Source: Betaproteobacteria bacterium
GTDB lineage: Bacteria > Pseudomonadota > Gammaproteobacteria > Burkholderiales > SG8-39
Direction of reading: 5' to 3'
Length of the DNA: 64,000 nucleotides
NCBI GenBank assembly: GCA_016210745.1
Contig: JACQTO010000139.1
Span: 1 to 64,000 of the forward strand
Every line of letters starts with the position of its first letter. Position 1 is the stretch's first letter. The notes under the pieces are model-generated. The model made no database searches. It saw nothing but the letters and a program-made list of their open reading frames with translations, and was not told where the DNA came from. This document shows, in pieces, positions 1 through 8,476 of the stretch. The position numbers were made by a program, and so were the translations under genes.

Positions 1-1
1 G

Positions 2-1120
2 GTCGGAGAAGAGCGGGTGGCGATCAAGATGGTCGAAGTGCATTCCATCGGCGCCGGCGGCGGGAGCTTGGCCTGGATCGATTCCCTCGGGCTGTTGCGC
101 GTGGGGCCGCAAAGCGCGGGTGCCGCCCCGGGACCGGCGTGTTATGGGCGGGGCGGGGACCTGCCCACCGTCACCGACGCCAATGTTGTTCTTGGCTATA
201 TCCCGACCGACTACTTCCTGGGCGGGGAAATCGTCCTGGACGCGGAACGCTCGCGCGAGGCGATCCGGAAAGTGGCCGAGCCGCTGAAGATGAACGAGAG
301 CCAGGCCGCGCAGGCGATGTTCAACATGGTCAACTCGCTGATGGCCGATCAGGTCATCGAGCTCTCGACCAAGCGCGGCTACGATGTGCGCGATTTCGCC
401 CTCATCGTCGGCGGCGGCGCGGGCCCGGTTCACGGCGCTCATATCGCCGAACAACTGGGAATTCCCAGCGTCGTCATCCCGAAGTATTCGGCCCTGTACA
501 GCGCCTTCGGCATGTTCGCGATGGATGTCGGCCGCGATTATGCCCAGAGCTATATGGTGCGCGCCGACAAGCTGGACCTCGAGCGCCTGGAAGACCTGTA
601 CCGCGGTCTCATCGAGCAGGCCAAGGCCGATCTCAGGGAAAGCCATGCCGAGGCTTCCGAACTGGTCCTGACTCGAACCGCGCAGATGCGGCACGTCGGC
701 CAGTTCCACGAAATCGAGATTCCGCTGCCGGGGGAACTCAAGACGCTCGATGACGTGCAGTCGGTGCTGGCCACGTTCCATGCCCGGCACAAGGAGCTGT
801 ACACGTTTGATCTTCCCCAGCGAGCGATCGAGTTCAGGACCTTCTCGCTCAGGGCGACCGTCATTCGAAAGCGCGATCTCAAGATCGTTTCGCTCGCGCG
901 CGGCGCTGCGGAGGCGAAGCCCGCGCTCAAGCGCACCCGCCGCTGCCTGTTCGGCAAGGACTGGATCGACACGCCCTGTTATGACGGCGCGCGGCTGCTG
1001 GCCGGGAACGTAATAGCGGGCCCGGCGATCATCGAGGAACAGGCCACCACGGTTGTCGTTCCCGAGAAATTCGTCTGCACCGTCGACAAGACGGGAAGCT
1101 ATCTGTTGAAGCGGAGGTAA
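2..1120 (+). CDS. hyuA: Hydantoinase/oxoprolinase subunit A, C-terminal part (5' end outside window)
   Basis: The reading frame is open from the first bases of the window, so the N-terminal half of the gene lies upstream; the GTG at 17 is internal. About 372 residues are present, against roughly 690 in full-length HyuA proteins. The segment has the glycine-rich GAGGGSLAWID stretch and the GPGPACYG-like region (AGAAPGPACYGRGG), followed by VGGGAGPVHGAHIAEQLG, all typical of the ATP-grasping actin-like C-terminal half of HyuA/5-oxoprolinase. The family hydrolyses a cyclic amide (hydantoin, 5-oxoproline, or acetophenone carboxylation in relatives) at the cost of ATP together with HyuB. The stop lies 4 bp before hyuB, whose ribosome site overlaps this stop, so the two are translationally coupled. 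The actual substrate cannot be read from sequence. Confidence 0.93.
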   Translation, partial: VGEERVAIKMVEVHSIGAGGGSLAWIDSLGLLRVGPQSAGAAPGPACYGRGGDLPTVTDANVVLGYIPTDYFLGGEIVLDAERSREAIRKVAEPLKMNESQAAQAMFNMVNSLMADQVIELSTKRGYDVRDFALIVGGGAGPVHGAHIAEQLGIPSVVIPKYSALYSAFGMFAMDVGRDYAQSYMVRADKLDLERLEDLYRGLIEQAKADLRESHAEASELVLTRTAQMRHVGQFHEIEIPLPGELKTLDDVQSVLATFHARHKELYTFDLPQRAIEFRTFSLRATVIRKRDLKIVSLARGAAEAKPALKRTRRCLFGKDWIDTPCYDGARLLAGNVIAGPAIIEEQATTVVVPEKFVCTVDKTGSYLLKRR

Positions 1121-1124
1121 TGCG

Positions 1125-2948
1125 ATGGACGCGAGCACTTTGGAATCGAAGGCGATCGCTGCGGGGGCGGATGGGGCTGCAAGGCAAGCAGCGGAAGTGG
1201 ACCCGCTCACCTTGTCGACGGTCTGGCATTCGCTGCAGCGGATCTGCCGCGAAATGCGGCGCCTGATCGAGCGCACTTCGCAGAGCTATCTCATTTCGGA
1301 GATGAAGGACATCTCGGTCGGCATCTGGGACGGGCAGGGGAACACGGTCGCCATCCCGGTCGGGCTGCCGGTTCAGTTCATCGGCGCAAAATATTCCGTT
1401 CGCTACATCATGAAGGAATACGGCGACGATATTCATCCCGGGGACGTGTTCCTGGCCAACGATCCCTACAAGGGATACTCCTGCCATCCGCCCGACTGGG
1501 GTTATTTCCGCCCGGTTTTTTACCAGGACCGGCTGGTTTTCTGGACCCTGGCGCGCGCCCACATGGACGATACCGGGGCGGCCTATCCCGGGGCCTATTT
1601 TTCCAATCCCTACGACATCCATTCGGAGGGGCTTCTCGTTCCGGGTATCCGGGTGATCGAGAAGGGCCGCGAGCAGCGCGACATCGCGCGGCTCATATTC
1701 AACAACGTGCGGCTCGCCGACGGCGCCCGCACCGACAGCGCGGCGATGATCGGGGCCACCAAGCTGGCCGAAAACCGCCTGCACGACTTGATCGCCAAAT
1801 ACGGAATGGACACGGTGAGCGATTGCCTGGCGGTGATGCAGGAGCGCACCGAAAGGGCGGTGCACGCCTCGATCGAGACCATTCCGGACGGGACCTATTA
1901 CGGCGAGTCCGCCACCGACGACGACGGCGTGGAGTTCGATGTTCCGGTGACGGTTCGCTGCGAAGTCACGGTCAAGGGCGAGCGCATCGCGATCGATTTT
2001 TCCAAGAGCGACGGTCAGCGCAAGGGATTCGTCAACTGCAGCTATCCCACCACCTACAGCTTGGCCATGGCAGGGGCCATTCTCTTTCTCGATTCGGAAC
2101 TGGTGGATTTCCACAACGAGGGCACGATGCGGTGCATCGACATCATTGCCCCGGAGGGATTGGTGGTCAATGCGAACTACCCCTCGGCGATGGGCGGTGC
2201 TCCGATCAGCATGGGCCACGCCATCCTCGAGTCGGTGATGATGGCGATGTCCGCGGCTGTCCCCGCCAAGGCGGCTGCCGGCTGGGGGCGGCGCTACGGG
2301 CAGTACATCTACGGCGTTCACCCGCGCACCAACGGTCTTTACGTATTTCCGGGCTATCACTGCGAGGGCGGGGCGGGCGCGGTCAACGGGTATGACGGCT
2401 ACAAGGGCGTCGCTTCCATCGGCAGCCTGGGCGAGATCGCGCGGCCGAACAACGAGGACTGCGAGATCAAGTATCCCTGGCAGTTCGTCTGCCGCGAATT
2501 CCGCAAGGACTCCGCGGGAGCCGGCAAGTGGACCGGCGGTCCCGGCTTTCACTGGGAGATCGTGAACCTCGGCGGCGAAGCGGGAATGCACACCGGTGCC
2601 GGCCAGGGCGAGACGACTTTCAGCCACGGCTGTCTGGGCGGAAAGCCCTCGCTGCCCAACTCGTGCTTCATCGTGCGCGCGAAGACCGGCGAGAAAGAGC
2701 TGGCGAAGGTCCACCGGCTGCATCCGGTTTTCGCGGGCGACCGCGTCATCAAGGACACCAGCGGCGGCGGCGGCGTGGGCCGGCCCGAGGAGCGCGATCC
2801 GCAGAAGGTCTGGGAGGACGTCTATCTCGACGAAATCGTGACCGTCGATTACGCGCGGGAAGCCTTCAAGGTCGTGATCGATCCGGCGACGCGCCAGATC
2901 GATTGGGACCGCACCAAGGCGCTGCGGGCTGCCGCAACGAGAGGATGA
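1125..2948 (+). CDS. hyuB: Hydantoinase/oxoprolinase subunit B
   Basis: This is a 607-residue protein of the HyuB family, the partner subunit of HyuA. Recognisable family segments are MKDISVGIWDGQGN near the N terminus, HPGDVFLANDPYKGYSCHPP with the conserved ANDPY motif, the RAHMDDTG segment, and GGGGVGRPEERDP near the C terminus. The start ATG follows GGAGG that overlaps the hyuA stop codon. No signal peptide is seen, so the enzyme is cytosolic. It forms an operon with hyuA; downstream lies a hairpin element and then a convergent amidase gene. Hydrolysis of a cyclic amide is the family role, and the amidase next door may act on an open-chain product, which is inference from position only. 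Confidence 0.95.
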   Translation: MDASTLESKAIAAGADGAARQAAEVDPLTLSTVWHSLQRICREMRRLIERTSQSYLISEMKDISVGIWDGQGNTVAIPVGLPVQFIGAKYSVRYIMKEYGDDIHPGDVFLANDPYKGYSCHPPDWGYFRPVFYQDRLVFWTLARAHMDDTGAAYPGAYFSNPYDIHSEGLLVPGIRVIEKGREQRDIARLIFNNVRLADGARTDSAAMIGATKLAENRLHDLIAKYGMDTVSDCLAVMQERTERAVHASIETIPDGTYYGESATDDDGVEFDVPVTVRCEVTVKGERIAIDFSKSDGQRKGFVNCSYPTTYSLAMAGAILFLDSELVDFHNEGTMRCIDIIAPEGLVVNANYPSAMGGAPISMGHAILESVMMAMSAAVPAKAAAGWGRRYGQYIYGVHPRTNGLYVFPGYHCEGGAGAVNGYDGYKGVASIGSLGEIARPNNEDCEIKYPWQFVCREFRKDSAGAGKWTGGPGFHWEIVNLGGEAGMHTGAGQGETTFSHGCLGGKPSLPNSCFIVRAKTGEKELAKVHRLHPVFAGDRVIKDTSGGGGVGRPEERDPQKVWEDVYLDEIVTVDYAREAFKVVIDPATRQIDWDRTKALRAAATRG

Positions 2949-3002
2949 ACGACAAACTCCGGTAGAACGCATCCGGACATCGCCCGGATGCGCGAGCCTG
3001 GC

Positions 3003-3125
3003 TAATCCGGAATCATCGGTGTTGCTTTTGCCGTTATCTCAATCTCCTCTTTTCCTCAGTTGCATGCAACTGAGGAAAAGAGGAGACCTATTTAAAAACC
3101 AAACCATCCCCAACTGCGTCAGCAC
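3003..3125 (+). repeat. Hairpin element copy 1 (perfect 44-bp palindrome at 3043-3086)
   Basis: A gapless palindrome occupies 3043-3086: two 22-nt arms, left arm beginning TCTCCTC and ending CAGTTGCA, perfectly complementary to the right arm. Left flank (CCGGAA...GTTGCTTTTGCCGTTATC) and right flank (AAAAACCAAACCATCCCC) match the flanks of the copies near 42.0, 51.0 and 59.7 kb. It sits between the convergent hyuB and amidase genes, so it could act as a bidirectional terminator, but it has no T tract. The arm sequence is not conserved between copies, only its self-complementarity is. Confidence 0.85.
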
Positions 3126-3183
3126 TCGAGTTAAAAGTGACTACAGCAGTCCACGACGGTTGCTCAACGCGATCAAGCAGCCG

Positions 3184-4674
3184 TCACGGCGTGGTTTGCG
3201 GCGGCCGTCGATGCTTGGTCGCCTGCTCGTACGCATAGGCGAAGCGAATCATGTTCGCGTCGTCGTAGGGACGTCCCAGGAAAGTGATTCCCGCGGGCAG
3301 CTTGTCGCTGGTAAATCCCGCCGGAACGACGATCGAGGGCACGAACACGAGGAAGGTGTTGATGTGCGGCGCGCCTTTCTGGTCGACGTAAGGCGGGTTG
3401 ACGCCGTCCTTGATCAAGGTGGGCTGGTGCTCGACCGCCTTGTGCACGATGGCATCCAATTGGTGGTCTGCCATCACCTTGAGCATGAGCGTCATCAGCC
3501 GGTCGCGCGCCTTCAGGTACTCGTAATGCGCGCCGGGCGGCGTGACCTTGGTCCAGCGTGTCTTTACGCCCCGCAGGGTGTCGGCGAATAACGGTGAGGC
3601 CATCACCTCGGCGCGCGAGCGGAACGGGGCATTGGCGCATCCCTTGACATAGGCGGCGAAGGATTCGTCTTCCTCGTCCGGGTTGCCGGCCCGCAGCGCG
3701 AGCAGGGCCTGGAGTTCCGGGATCACGATGGGATCGACGAGACTCGCGCCTGCCTTTGCGAGGTCGGCCACCGCCCGGTTGAACACGGCGTCGACTTTGG
3801 CGAAATCCGCCGAATCGGGTTCGACGTGAAAACCCATGGGCTCGCGCAGTATGCCGATGCGCGCGCCTTTGAGTCCGTCGCGCGAAAGCACGTTGGTGTA
3901 GCTCTCAGGAATCTGGCCCACGCCGCGCGCGGTGATCGGGTCCGCGGGATCGTAGCCGACCATCACGTCCAGCACTTTCGCCAGGTCGGTGACCGTGCGC
4001 GTCATGGGCCCGAGCGAGCCGTTGGTCGCCGGCCAGCCGGCGTAGACGCCGCCGCGGCTCACCAAACCCGCGGTCGGGCGCATGCCCACGGTGCAGTTCC
4101 AGATCGCGGGCCTGCGGATGGATGCAAAGCCTTCCTGGCCGATGGCGATGGTCGCGAAATTGGCCGCGACGCAGGCAGCCGATCCGCCCGATGAGCCGCC
4201 CACGGTGCGTTCCAGATCGTAGGGGTTGCGCGTGGAGCCGAACAGCGAACCGTGCGTGTCCCCGGCGCCCATTTCGCCCAGCGTGGCCTTGCCGATGACT
4301 ATCGCCCCGGCTTTGCGCAGTTTGTCGACGACGAAACAGTCGCGATCGGGATTGAAATTCTTGAACACCACCGAGCCCAGCGTGGTCGGCATCCCCTTCA
4401 CATCGCACTGGTCCTTCACGATCAGCGGGATGCCGTGCAGCGGACCGACAAAACCCGAGGTCTTGAGGGCCGCATCGAGCCGCTCTGCGTCTTCCAGCGC
4501 GCGCGCGTTCAGGTTGGTGATGGCGTTGATCGCCGGCCCCTTTTTCTCGTAGGCGTCGATGCGATCGAGATAGATCTGCACCAGTTGCCGGGCGGTGACT
4601 TGCCCCGACTTGTATGCAGCGTGAATGTCGCCGATCGTCGTCTCGACCGCGTTGAACGATTCATGTGTCTTCAT
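3184..4674 (-). CDS. Amidase signature-family protein
   Basis: The protein is about 496 residues from the ATG at 4674 (MKTHESFNAVE); a longer frame reaches 4719 but lacks family similarity there. It carries the amidase-signature core: a catalytic lysine in LIVKDQCDVKG, the serine-rich TVGGSSGGSAACVAA motif with the cis-Ser and nucleophilic Ser region, and the MRPTAGLVSRGG segment. The usual GTDTGGSIR nucleophile loop reads GQEGFASIRRPA here, which keeps SIR but is divergent before it. Members hydrolyse C-N bonds of carboxamides in the cytosol. It is followed on the same strand by an MFS carrier 94 bp downstream, suggesting uptake or efflux of its substrate or product. The substrate is unknown. 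Confidence 0.9.
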   Translation of the reverse strand: MKTHESFNAVETTIGDIHAAYKSGQVTARQLVQIYLDRIDAYEKKGPAINAITNLNARALEDAERLDAALKTSGFVGPLHGIPLIVKDQCDVKGMPTTLGSVVFKNFNPDRDCFVVDKLRKAGAIVIGKATLGEMGAGDTHGSLFGSTRNPYDLERTVGGSSGGSAACVAANFATIAIGQEGFASIRRPAIWNCTVGMRPTAGLVSRGGVYAGWPATNGSLGPMTRTVTDLAKVLDVMVGYDPADPITARGVGQIPESYTNVLSRDGLKGARIGILREPMGFHVEPDSADFAKVDAVFNRAVADLAKAGASLVDPIVIPELQALLALRAGNPDEEDESFAAYVKGCANAPFRSRAEVMASPLFADTLRGVKTRWTKVTPPGAHYEYLKARDRLMTLMLKVMADHQLDAIVHKAVEHQPTLIKDGVNPPYVDQKGAPHINTFLVFVPSIVVPAGFTSDKLPAGITFLGRPYDDANMIRFAYAYEQATKHRRPPQTTP

Positions 4675-4768
4675 GGCAGCGATTTCCCTGCGTAAATGTC
4701 GATATTCAAAGTGGAACACTCCCTCTCCCGCCCGGGCGGAAGAGGGCTGGGGCGAGGGCTGGGCTGCA

Positions 4769-6073
4769 TTATCGCGCAGAACGGGCAGCGAGCGCTTTGC
4801 GCCGCGCCGAGCGCTCCCCGGCCCTTAGGGTGAGCAACATCAAGAGCGGTACCAGCGCCACGAGGACTGCCATCAGGCCTGCGGCGGGCAGGCCGCGCCA
4901 CTGGATCAGCGGTCCGGTCAACAGCGCCATGGCCACGCTCATGGCGCCGGCGAAGCTGTCGTTGACCCCGATTGCCCGTCCGCGTTCGATCGTTTCGGCG
5001 TAATCGGCGATCGCCACCGTCGCCGCGATGTTGGCTGCCGACCAGCCCAGCCCGACGAGGAAGGTCCCGAGGGTGATGGCCCAATACGGCTCGGTGAATG
5101 CGACCATGCCCGCTCCGATGAGTGTGGTCGCGACGCCCGGAAACATGACCGCTTCGCGCCCGAGGCGATCGGCGAGCTTCCCGAACGGGATCGAGAACGC
5201 ATACATGCCCGCGGAGTGAAATGCCATGGAGATCGCGATCATCCCCAGCGAGTGCCCCTGGTGGTCGAGCGCCAGCGAGGTGAGCACCATGACGATCGAC
5301 ATGTTGCCCTGCGCCGCACAGTTGGTGACGATCGCCATGCGGGTCGGGATATGGCGCAGCAAGGCGACGGCGATGAAGCGCGAGCGCTTTGCACCCGCCG
5401 GCGGCGAGGGGGGCGAGTAACTAGGGTAATAGCGCTCGAGGTGCATGCCGATCTCCTTCGGATCGGGACGCACGAATGCAACCAGTGCCATTCCCGCCAC
5501 GATCAGAACCGGCAGCAGCAACCAGGGCAGGCCGAGCGGTTCATGGCCGATGCGCTGGGCGAGTGCCTCGGAGATGTGGATGAGTATCGGACTGAGCAGC
5601 ACGCCGACCATCGAGCCCATCGCGAGGTAGCCCAGCGCCTGTCCGCGCAGGTGCGAGGGGAACATGTCGGCCGCGGCGACGCGAAGCTGCTGGGCGGCAT
5701 TCATTCCCATCCCGAAGACCAGCATGCCGGCGACCAGGACGGGAAAACTGCGCAGGCTCATCGAACTTCCGACAACGATCGTGCCGGCCAGCCCGAGCAC
5801 CAAGCCGAACAGTACCCCGGGTTTGCGTCCGTACGTATCGGTGATCTTGCCCACGGGGTAGGCGACCAAGAATCGGCTGAGCCCCATAAGACCCACTGCC
5901 AGGCCCGACCAGGTTGCCGCACTCATCAGGGAAAGGACCATCAGCGGCACGAGCATGAAGGCGAAATTCATGCCGCTTCCGGTGAACGCGAGGGTCAGCG
6001 CGAACAATGCGGTGTTGCGTTTGATCAGCGGCGGGATGCGGGTGATGGCGGGGCTGCGGAGCGTCCTATTCAT
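4769..6073 (-). CDS. MFS transporter (paralogue of 15062-16351)
   Basis: A 434-residue polytopic membrane protein of the major facilitator superfamily with about 12 hydrophobic segments. The motif-A-like loop after TM2 reads YPVGKITDTYGRKPG and its counterpart in the second half reads FGKLADRLGREAV. It is strikingly similar along its length to the MFS protein at 15062-16351; shared blocks include FGMGMNAAQQLRVAA, FLVGLGWSAANIAAT/FLVGLGWAAANIAAT and RPDPKEIGMHLERY. It follows the amidase gene on the same strand with a 94-bp gap. The substrate cannot be predicted; the amidase context hints at an amide or acid. Confidence 0.9.
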   Translation of the reverse strand: MNRTLRSPAITRIPPLIKRNTALFALTLAFTGSGMNFAFMLVPLMVLSLMSAATWSGLAVGLMGLSRFLVAYPVGKITDTYGRKPGVLFGLVLGLAGTIVVGSSMSLRSFPVLVAGMLVFGMGMNAAQQLRVAAADMFPSHLRGQALGYLAMGSMVGVLLSPILIHISEALAQRIGHEPLGLPWLLLPVLIVAGMALVAFVRPDPKEIGMHLERYYPSYSPPSPPAGAKRSRFIAVALLRHIPTRMAIVTNCAAQGNMSIVMVLTSLALDHQGHSLGMIAISMAFHSAGMYAFSIPFGKLADRLGREAVMFPGVATTLIGAGMVAFTEPYWAITLGTFLVGLGWSAANIAATVAIADYAETIERGRAIGVNDSFAGAMSVAMALLTGPLIQWRGLPAAGLMAVLVALVPLLMLLTLRAGERSARRKALAARSAR

Positions 6074-6208
6074 GAACGAACCTTACCAGAACCCGGTGGG
6101 CGACGGAGATCAGCGCGCGAACTCACACTTTCGACCATTGCGGACTGTCACGCAAACTGAATCGCTCAATTGTGAGTTTCAAATACCTCTAATGGAACCG
6201 GGTGGATT

Positions 6209-6229
6209 GGACAATACAATATAATGTCC
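6209..6229 (+). promoter_or_regulatory. Candidate -10 box inside a small palindrome upstream of lysE-type gene
   Basis: A consensus TATAAT lies at 6220-6225, about 34 bp before the LysE-family start, within an inverted repeat GGACA-N11-TGTCC (6209-6213 / 6225-6229). The overlap would suit a repressor site on a promoter. No convincing -35 box at the right distance is seen, so this is tentative. Confidence 0.35.
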
Positions 6230-6258
6230 CAGTCTATTTGAGCAGCTCGGGACCAATA

Positions 6259-6891
6259 ATGTCGGAATTCAGTTTGTTCCTAATGGCACTCTTTGTGGTC
6301 TATTTGCTGCCTGGGCCGGACATGATTCTTTTGCTCGAGGCAGGGTCGCGTCAGGGCAAGTTGCATGCCCTTTCGACCGCGGCGGGCTTGGCCATGGCGC
6401 GTTCCTTTCATGTAGTCCTATCGGCAATGGGACTCGCGGTGCTGTTCAAGACGGTCCCTTGGACATTTGATCTGGTACGTCTGGCGGGCTCAGCGTATCT
6501 GATCTGGCTGGGAATTGGCATTTTCCGGTCAAACACTACAGCAGACCTGGCGATGCCCAATACTCCACAGTCGAACGTTAGCCAATACGGCGTCCGGCAG
6601 GCCATCAAGCGAGGGTTTCTAACAAATCTCTTAAACCCAAAGGCTCTGCTGTTTTGTTCCGTGCTCTTGCCGCAGTTCATTAATAAGCAAGAAGGAGAAA
6701 TTGTTTTTCAGTTCGTGTTGTTGGGAATTGTCCTCGTGGCGGTCGGGCTTATGTTCGATGTTATCTATTCGCTTGGCGGGTCTTGGCTCGGTCGTTTCAT
6801 GAGACAGAATCCTGGCGTGCAACGACTCCAGTGCTGGTTGTTTGGCACGCTGCTTGTCGGTTTTGGCGTTCGTCTTGGTCTTTCTCGCTAG
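6259..6891 (+). CDS. LysE/RhtB-family amino-acid exporter
   Basis: From the ATG at 6259 (MSEFSLFLM) the protein has 210 residues and the six-helix layout of the LysE/RhtB translocator family. Diagnostic features are the early VYLLPGPDMILLLEAGSRQG segment, matching the family's PGP motif after TM1, and the conserved GFLTNLLNPKALLF segment in the middle. Members export amino acids or related metabolites across the inner membrane. The ORF could be opened at 6202 but the first 19 codons add nothing typical. Base composition is visibly lower in GC than the neighbours, which suggests recent acquisition. The next gene (MFS) is 181 bp away. Confidence 0.9.
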   Translation: MSEFSLFLMALFVVYLLPGPDMILLLEAGSRQGKLHALSTAAGLAMARSFHVVLSAMGLAVLFKTVPWTFDLVRLAGSAYLIWLGIGIFRSNTTADLAMPNTPQSNVSQYGVRQAIKRGFLTNLLNPKALLFCSVLLPQFINKQEGEIVFQFVLLGIVLVAVGLMFDVIYSLGGSWLGRFMRQNPGVQRLQCWLFGTLLVGFGVRLGLSR

Positions 6892-6955
6892 TTAGGCCGG
6901 GCAACGCTCCGAAACGCCGGTTCAACCCCCGCGTTCGAACCGCACTTCGCCGACG

Positions 6956-7034
6956 AATCGTCAAAAGATTCACCGCGCCGCGCAATTGTGTGCTTGAATC
7001 CGCCCGGGAACGCACGATGCATCTTTTGACGATT
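6956..7034. repeat. 14-bp inverted repeats bracketing 51 bp upstream of an MFS gene
   Basis: AATCGTCAAAAGAT at 6956-6969 is the exact reverse complement of ATCTTTTGACGATT at 7021-7034. The arms are separated by 51 bp and end 38 bp before the MFS start at 7073. They could be a looped operator pair or the stem of a long leader hairpin; no terminator follows. Function is unknown. Confidence 0.6.
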
Positions 7035-7072
7035 TTGCGCTGCTGCGCATCTGGGAGATCGGAGCGAGTTTA

Positions 7073-8299
7073 ATGGCAATGGACGCCTCACTGACCATCC
7101 GAGCGCGTGACGTCAAGGTCATCAGCCTGATCGGGGTGTCGCATTTTCTGAGCCATTGCTATCAGCTGGCTTTGCCAGCCCTTTTTCCGTTGATCCACCG
7201 TGTCGAGGGTATCGGATTCGCCGAACTCGGCGCGCTCTCCTCGGTGTATTTCCTGGCATCCGCGCTGTGCCAGGTTCCTGCCGGCTTCCTGGTGGACCGG
7301 GTCGGTGCCCGACCCGTCTTGATCGGCGGCATGCTGCTGCTCACCGGTTCGACGACGCTCATCGCTTTTGCGCCCTCGTATTCCGCAATGCTGGTTCTTT
7401 CCGTCTTCGCCGGTCTCGGCAATGCCGTGTTCCATCCCGCGGATTTCAGTATCCTCAATGGCAGCGTCAGCGAACAGCGTATTGGCCGCGGTCTGAGCGT
7501 ACATGGCTTCGGCGGATACGTCGGCTACGCTGCGACGCCGATCGGTGTCTTTACCCTCGGCAGTCTGGTGGGCTGGCGCGACGCGATGCTGATGATCGGT
7601 ATCGTCGGGCTGGTGGTCGTGGGCATCCTGTGGGCACAACGGCAAGATCTGCGCGATAGCGTGGTCGACCGCGGAATCAAGTCGCAGGGCTTCATCCACG
7701 ATATCGGCGTATTGTGGCAACCGCCGGCGATCCTTGCCTTTTCCTTTTTCTGTTTCATGGCAATGGGAGCGGTCGGGATGATGACGCTGGGCGCGAGCAC
7801 CCTGATCGCGTTGCTCGACATGCCGGCCAAAACGGCGAGCACGATCATTTCCCTGCAGTTGACAGGTTCACTGGTCGGCACGCTGATCGGCGGCGTCATA
7901 GCGGACAAATACAGCCGTCATGATCTGCTGAGTGCGCTGGCGGTCATCTTTGCGGCTTGCCTGTTGATGACCGTACCGTTCATTCGGCCGTCCAGCGCAA
8001 TCCAGCTGGTCCCGATTTTCATGGGTTTCGGTCTGCTCTACGGCATCGCCGGCCCGCTGCGCGACATGGTTGTGAGATCTCTCGCGCCGGCCGGGGCCGC
8101 AGGCAAGACCTTCGGGTTCACCTATTCCGGCATGGATGTCGGCTCCGCCATGGCAACGGCCCTGCTCGGGTACCTGCTGGGCAGCGGCAAGCCCTTCTGG
8201 GTACTGGTCATGTGCAGCCTGTTTGTTTTCATGGGCGGCCTTACCATCATGCTCACAAGGTCCGTGACGGCCAGACAGGCGGCGCGGGCCGCCGCGTGA
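7073..8299 (+). CDS. MFS transporter
   Basis: A 408-residue inner-membrane protein of the major facilitator superfamily. The motif-A loop appears as GFLVDRVGARPVLIGG after the second helix, and the second-half counterpart as GGVIADKYSRHDLL. The segment FAGLGNAVFHPADFSILNGSV resembles the FHP-containing helix of fosmidomycin-resistance (Fsr)-like and related MFS proteins. The start ATG at 7073 is followed in frame by another ATG at 7079; either could be used. It stands alone between the LysE gene and a toxin-antitoxin pair, with an inverted repeat just upstream. The substrate is not predictable. Confidence 0.88.
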   Translation: MAMDASLTIRARDVKVISLIGVSHFLSHCYQLALPALFPLIHRVEGIGFAELGALSSVYFLASALCQVPAGFLVDRVGARPVLIGGMLLLTGSTTLIAFAPSYSAMLVLSVFAGLGNAVFHPADFSILNGSVSEQRIGRGLSVHGFGGYVGYAATPIGVFTLGSLVGWRDAMLMIGIVGLVVVGILWAQRQDLRDSVVDRGIKSQGFIHDIGVLWQPPAILAFSFFCFMAMGAVGMMTLGASTLIALLDMPAKTASTIISLQLTGSLVGTLIGGVIADKYSRHDLLSALAVIFAACLLMTVPFIRPSSAIQLVPIFMGFGLLYGIAGPLRDMVVRSLAPAGAAGKTFGFTYSGMDVGSAMATALLGYLLGSGKPFWVLVMCSLFVFMGGLTIMLTRSVTARQAARAAA

Positions 8300-8333
8300 C
8301 CGGCGCCATCACAGCACCGGATCTGGGCATACC

Positions 8334-8458
8334 GGCCGGGAGCACCCGTTGAGCACAGCGCTGCAACGCGGACTTACGTCAATGCACCTGTTTTTGCCAT
8401 CTCCGCTTTCCGCGGATACGGGGAGCCGCCGCTCTCGGCCAGAAAGAGACGGTCGTCT
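8334..8458 (+). repeat. Dispersed intergenic repeat R1, copy 1
   Basis: About 120 bp beginning GGCCGGGAGCACCCGTTGAG and ending near the CGGCCAGAAAGAGACGG segment. It matches 33660-33782 in the same orientation at roughly 80% by eye, including CCCGTTGAGCACAGCG, ACGTCAAT and GTTTTT. No open frame with coding character covers it. The core TCCGCTTT...CGGCCAGAA also appears in the other coding-poor stretches of the window, which suggests an old dispersed family. Confidence 0.75.
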
Positions 8459-8476
8459 CCGCGTTCGGTCCCAGCT

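Noticed and set aside
1029-2972. 647-residue open frame on the minus strand opposite hyuB
   Set aside because: It is the antisense shadow of hyuB in GC-rich DNA; composition is Arg/Ala/Gly/His-rich without any domain, and hyuB is an unmistakable family member.
5216-6160. 314-residue plus-strand frame opposite the MFS gene
   Set aside because: Antisense shadow; the minus-strand MFS has twelve hydrophobic segments and motif A loops.
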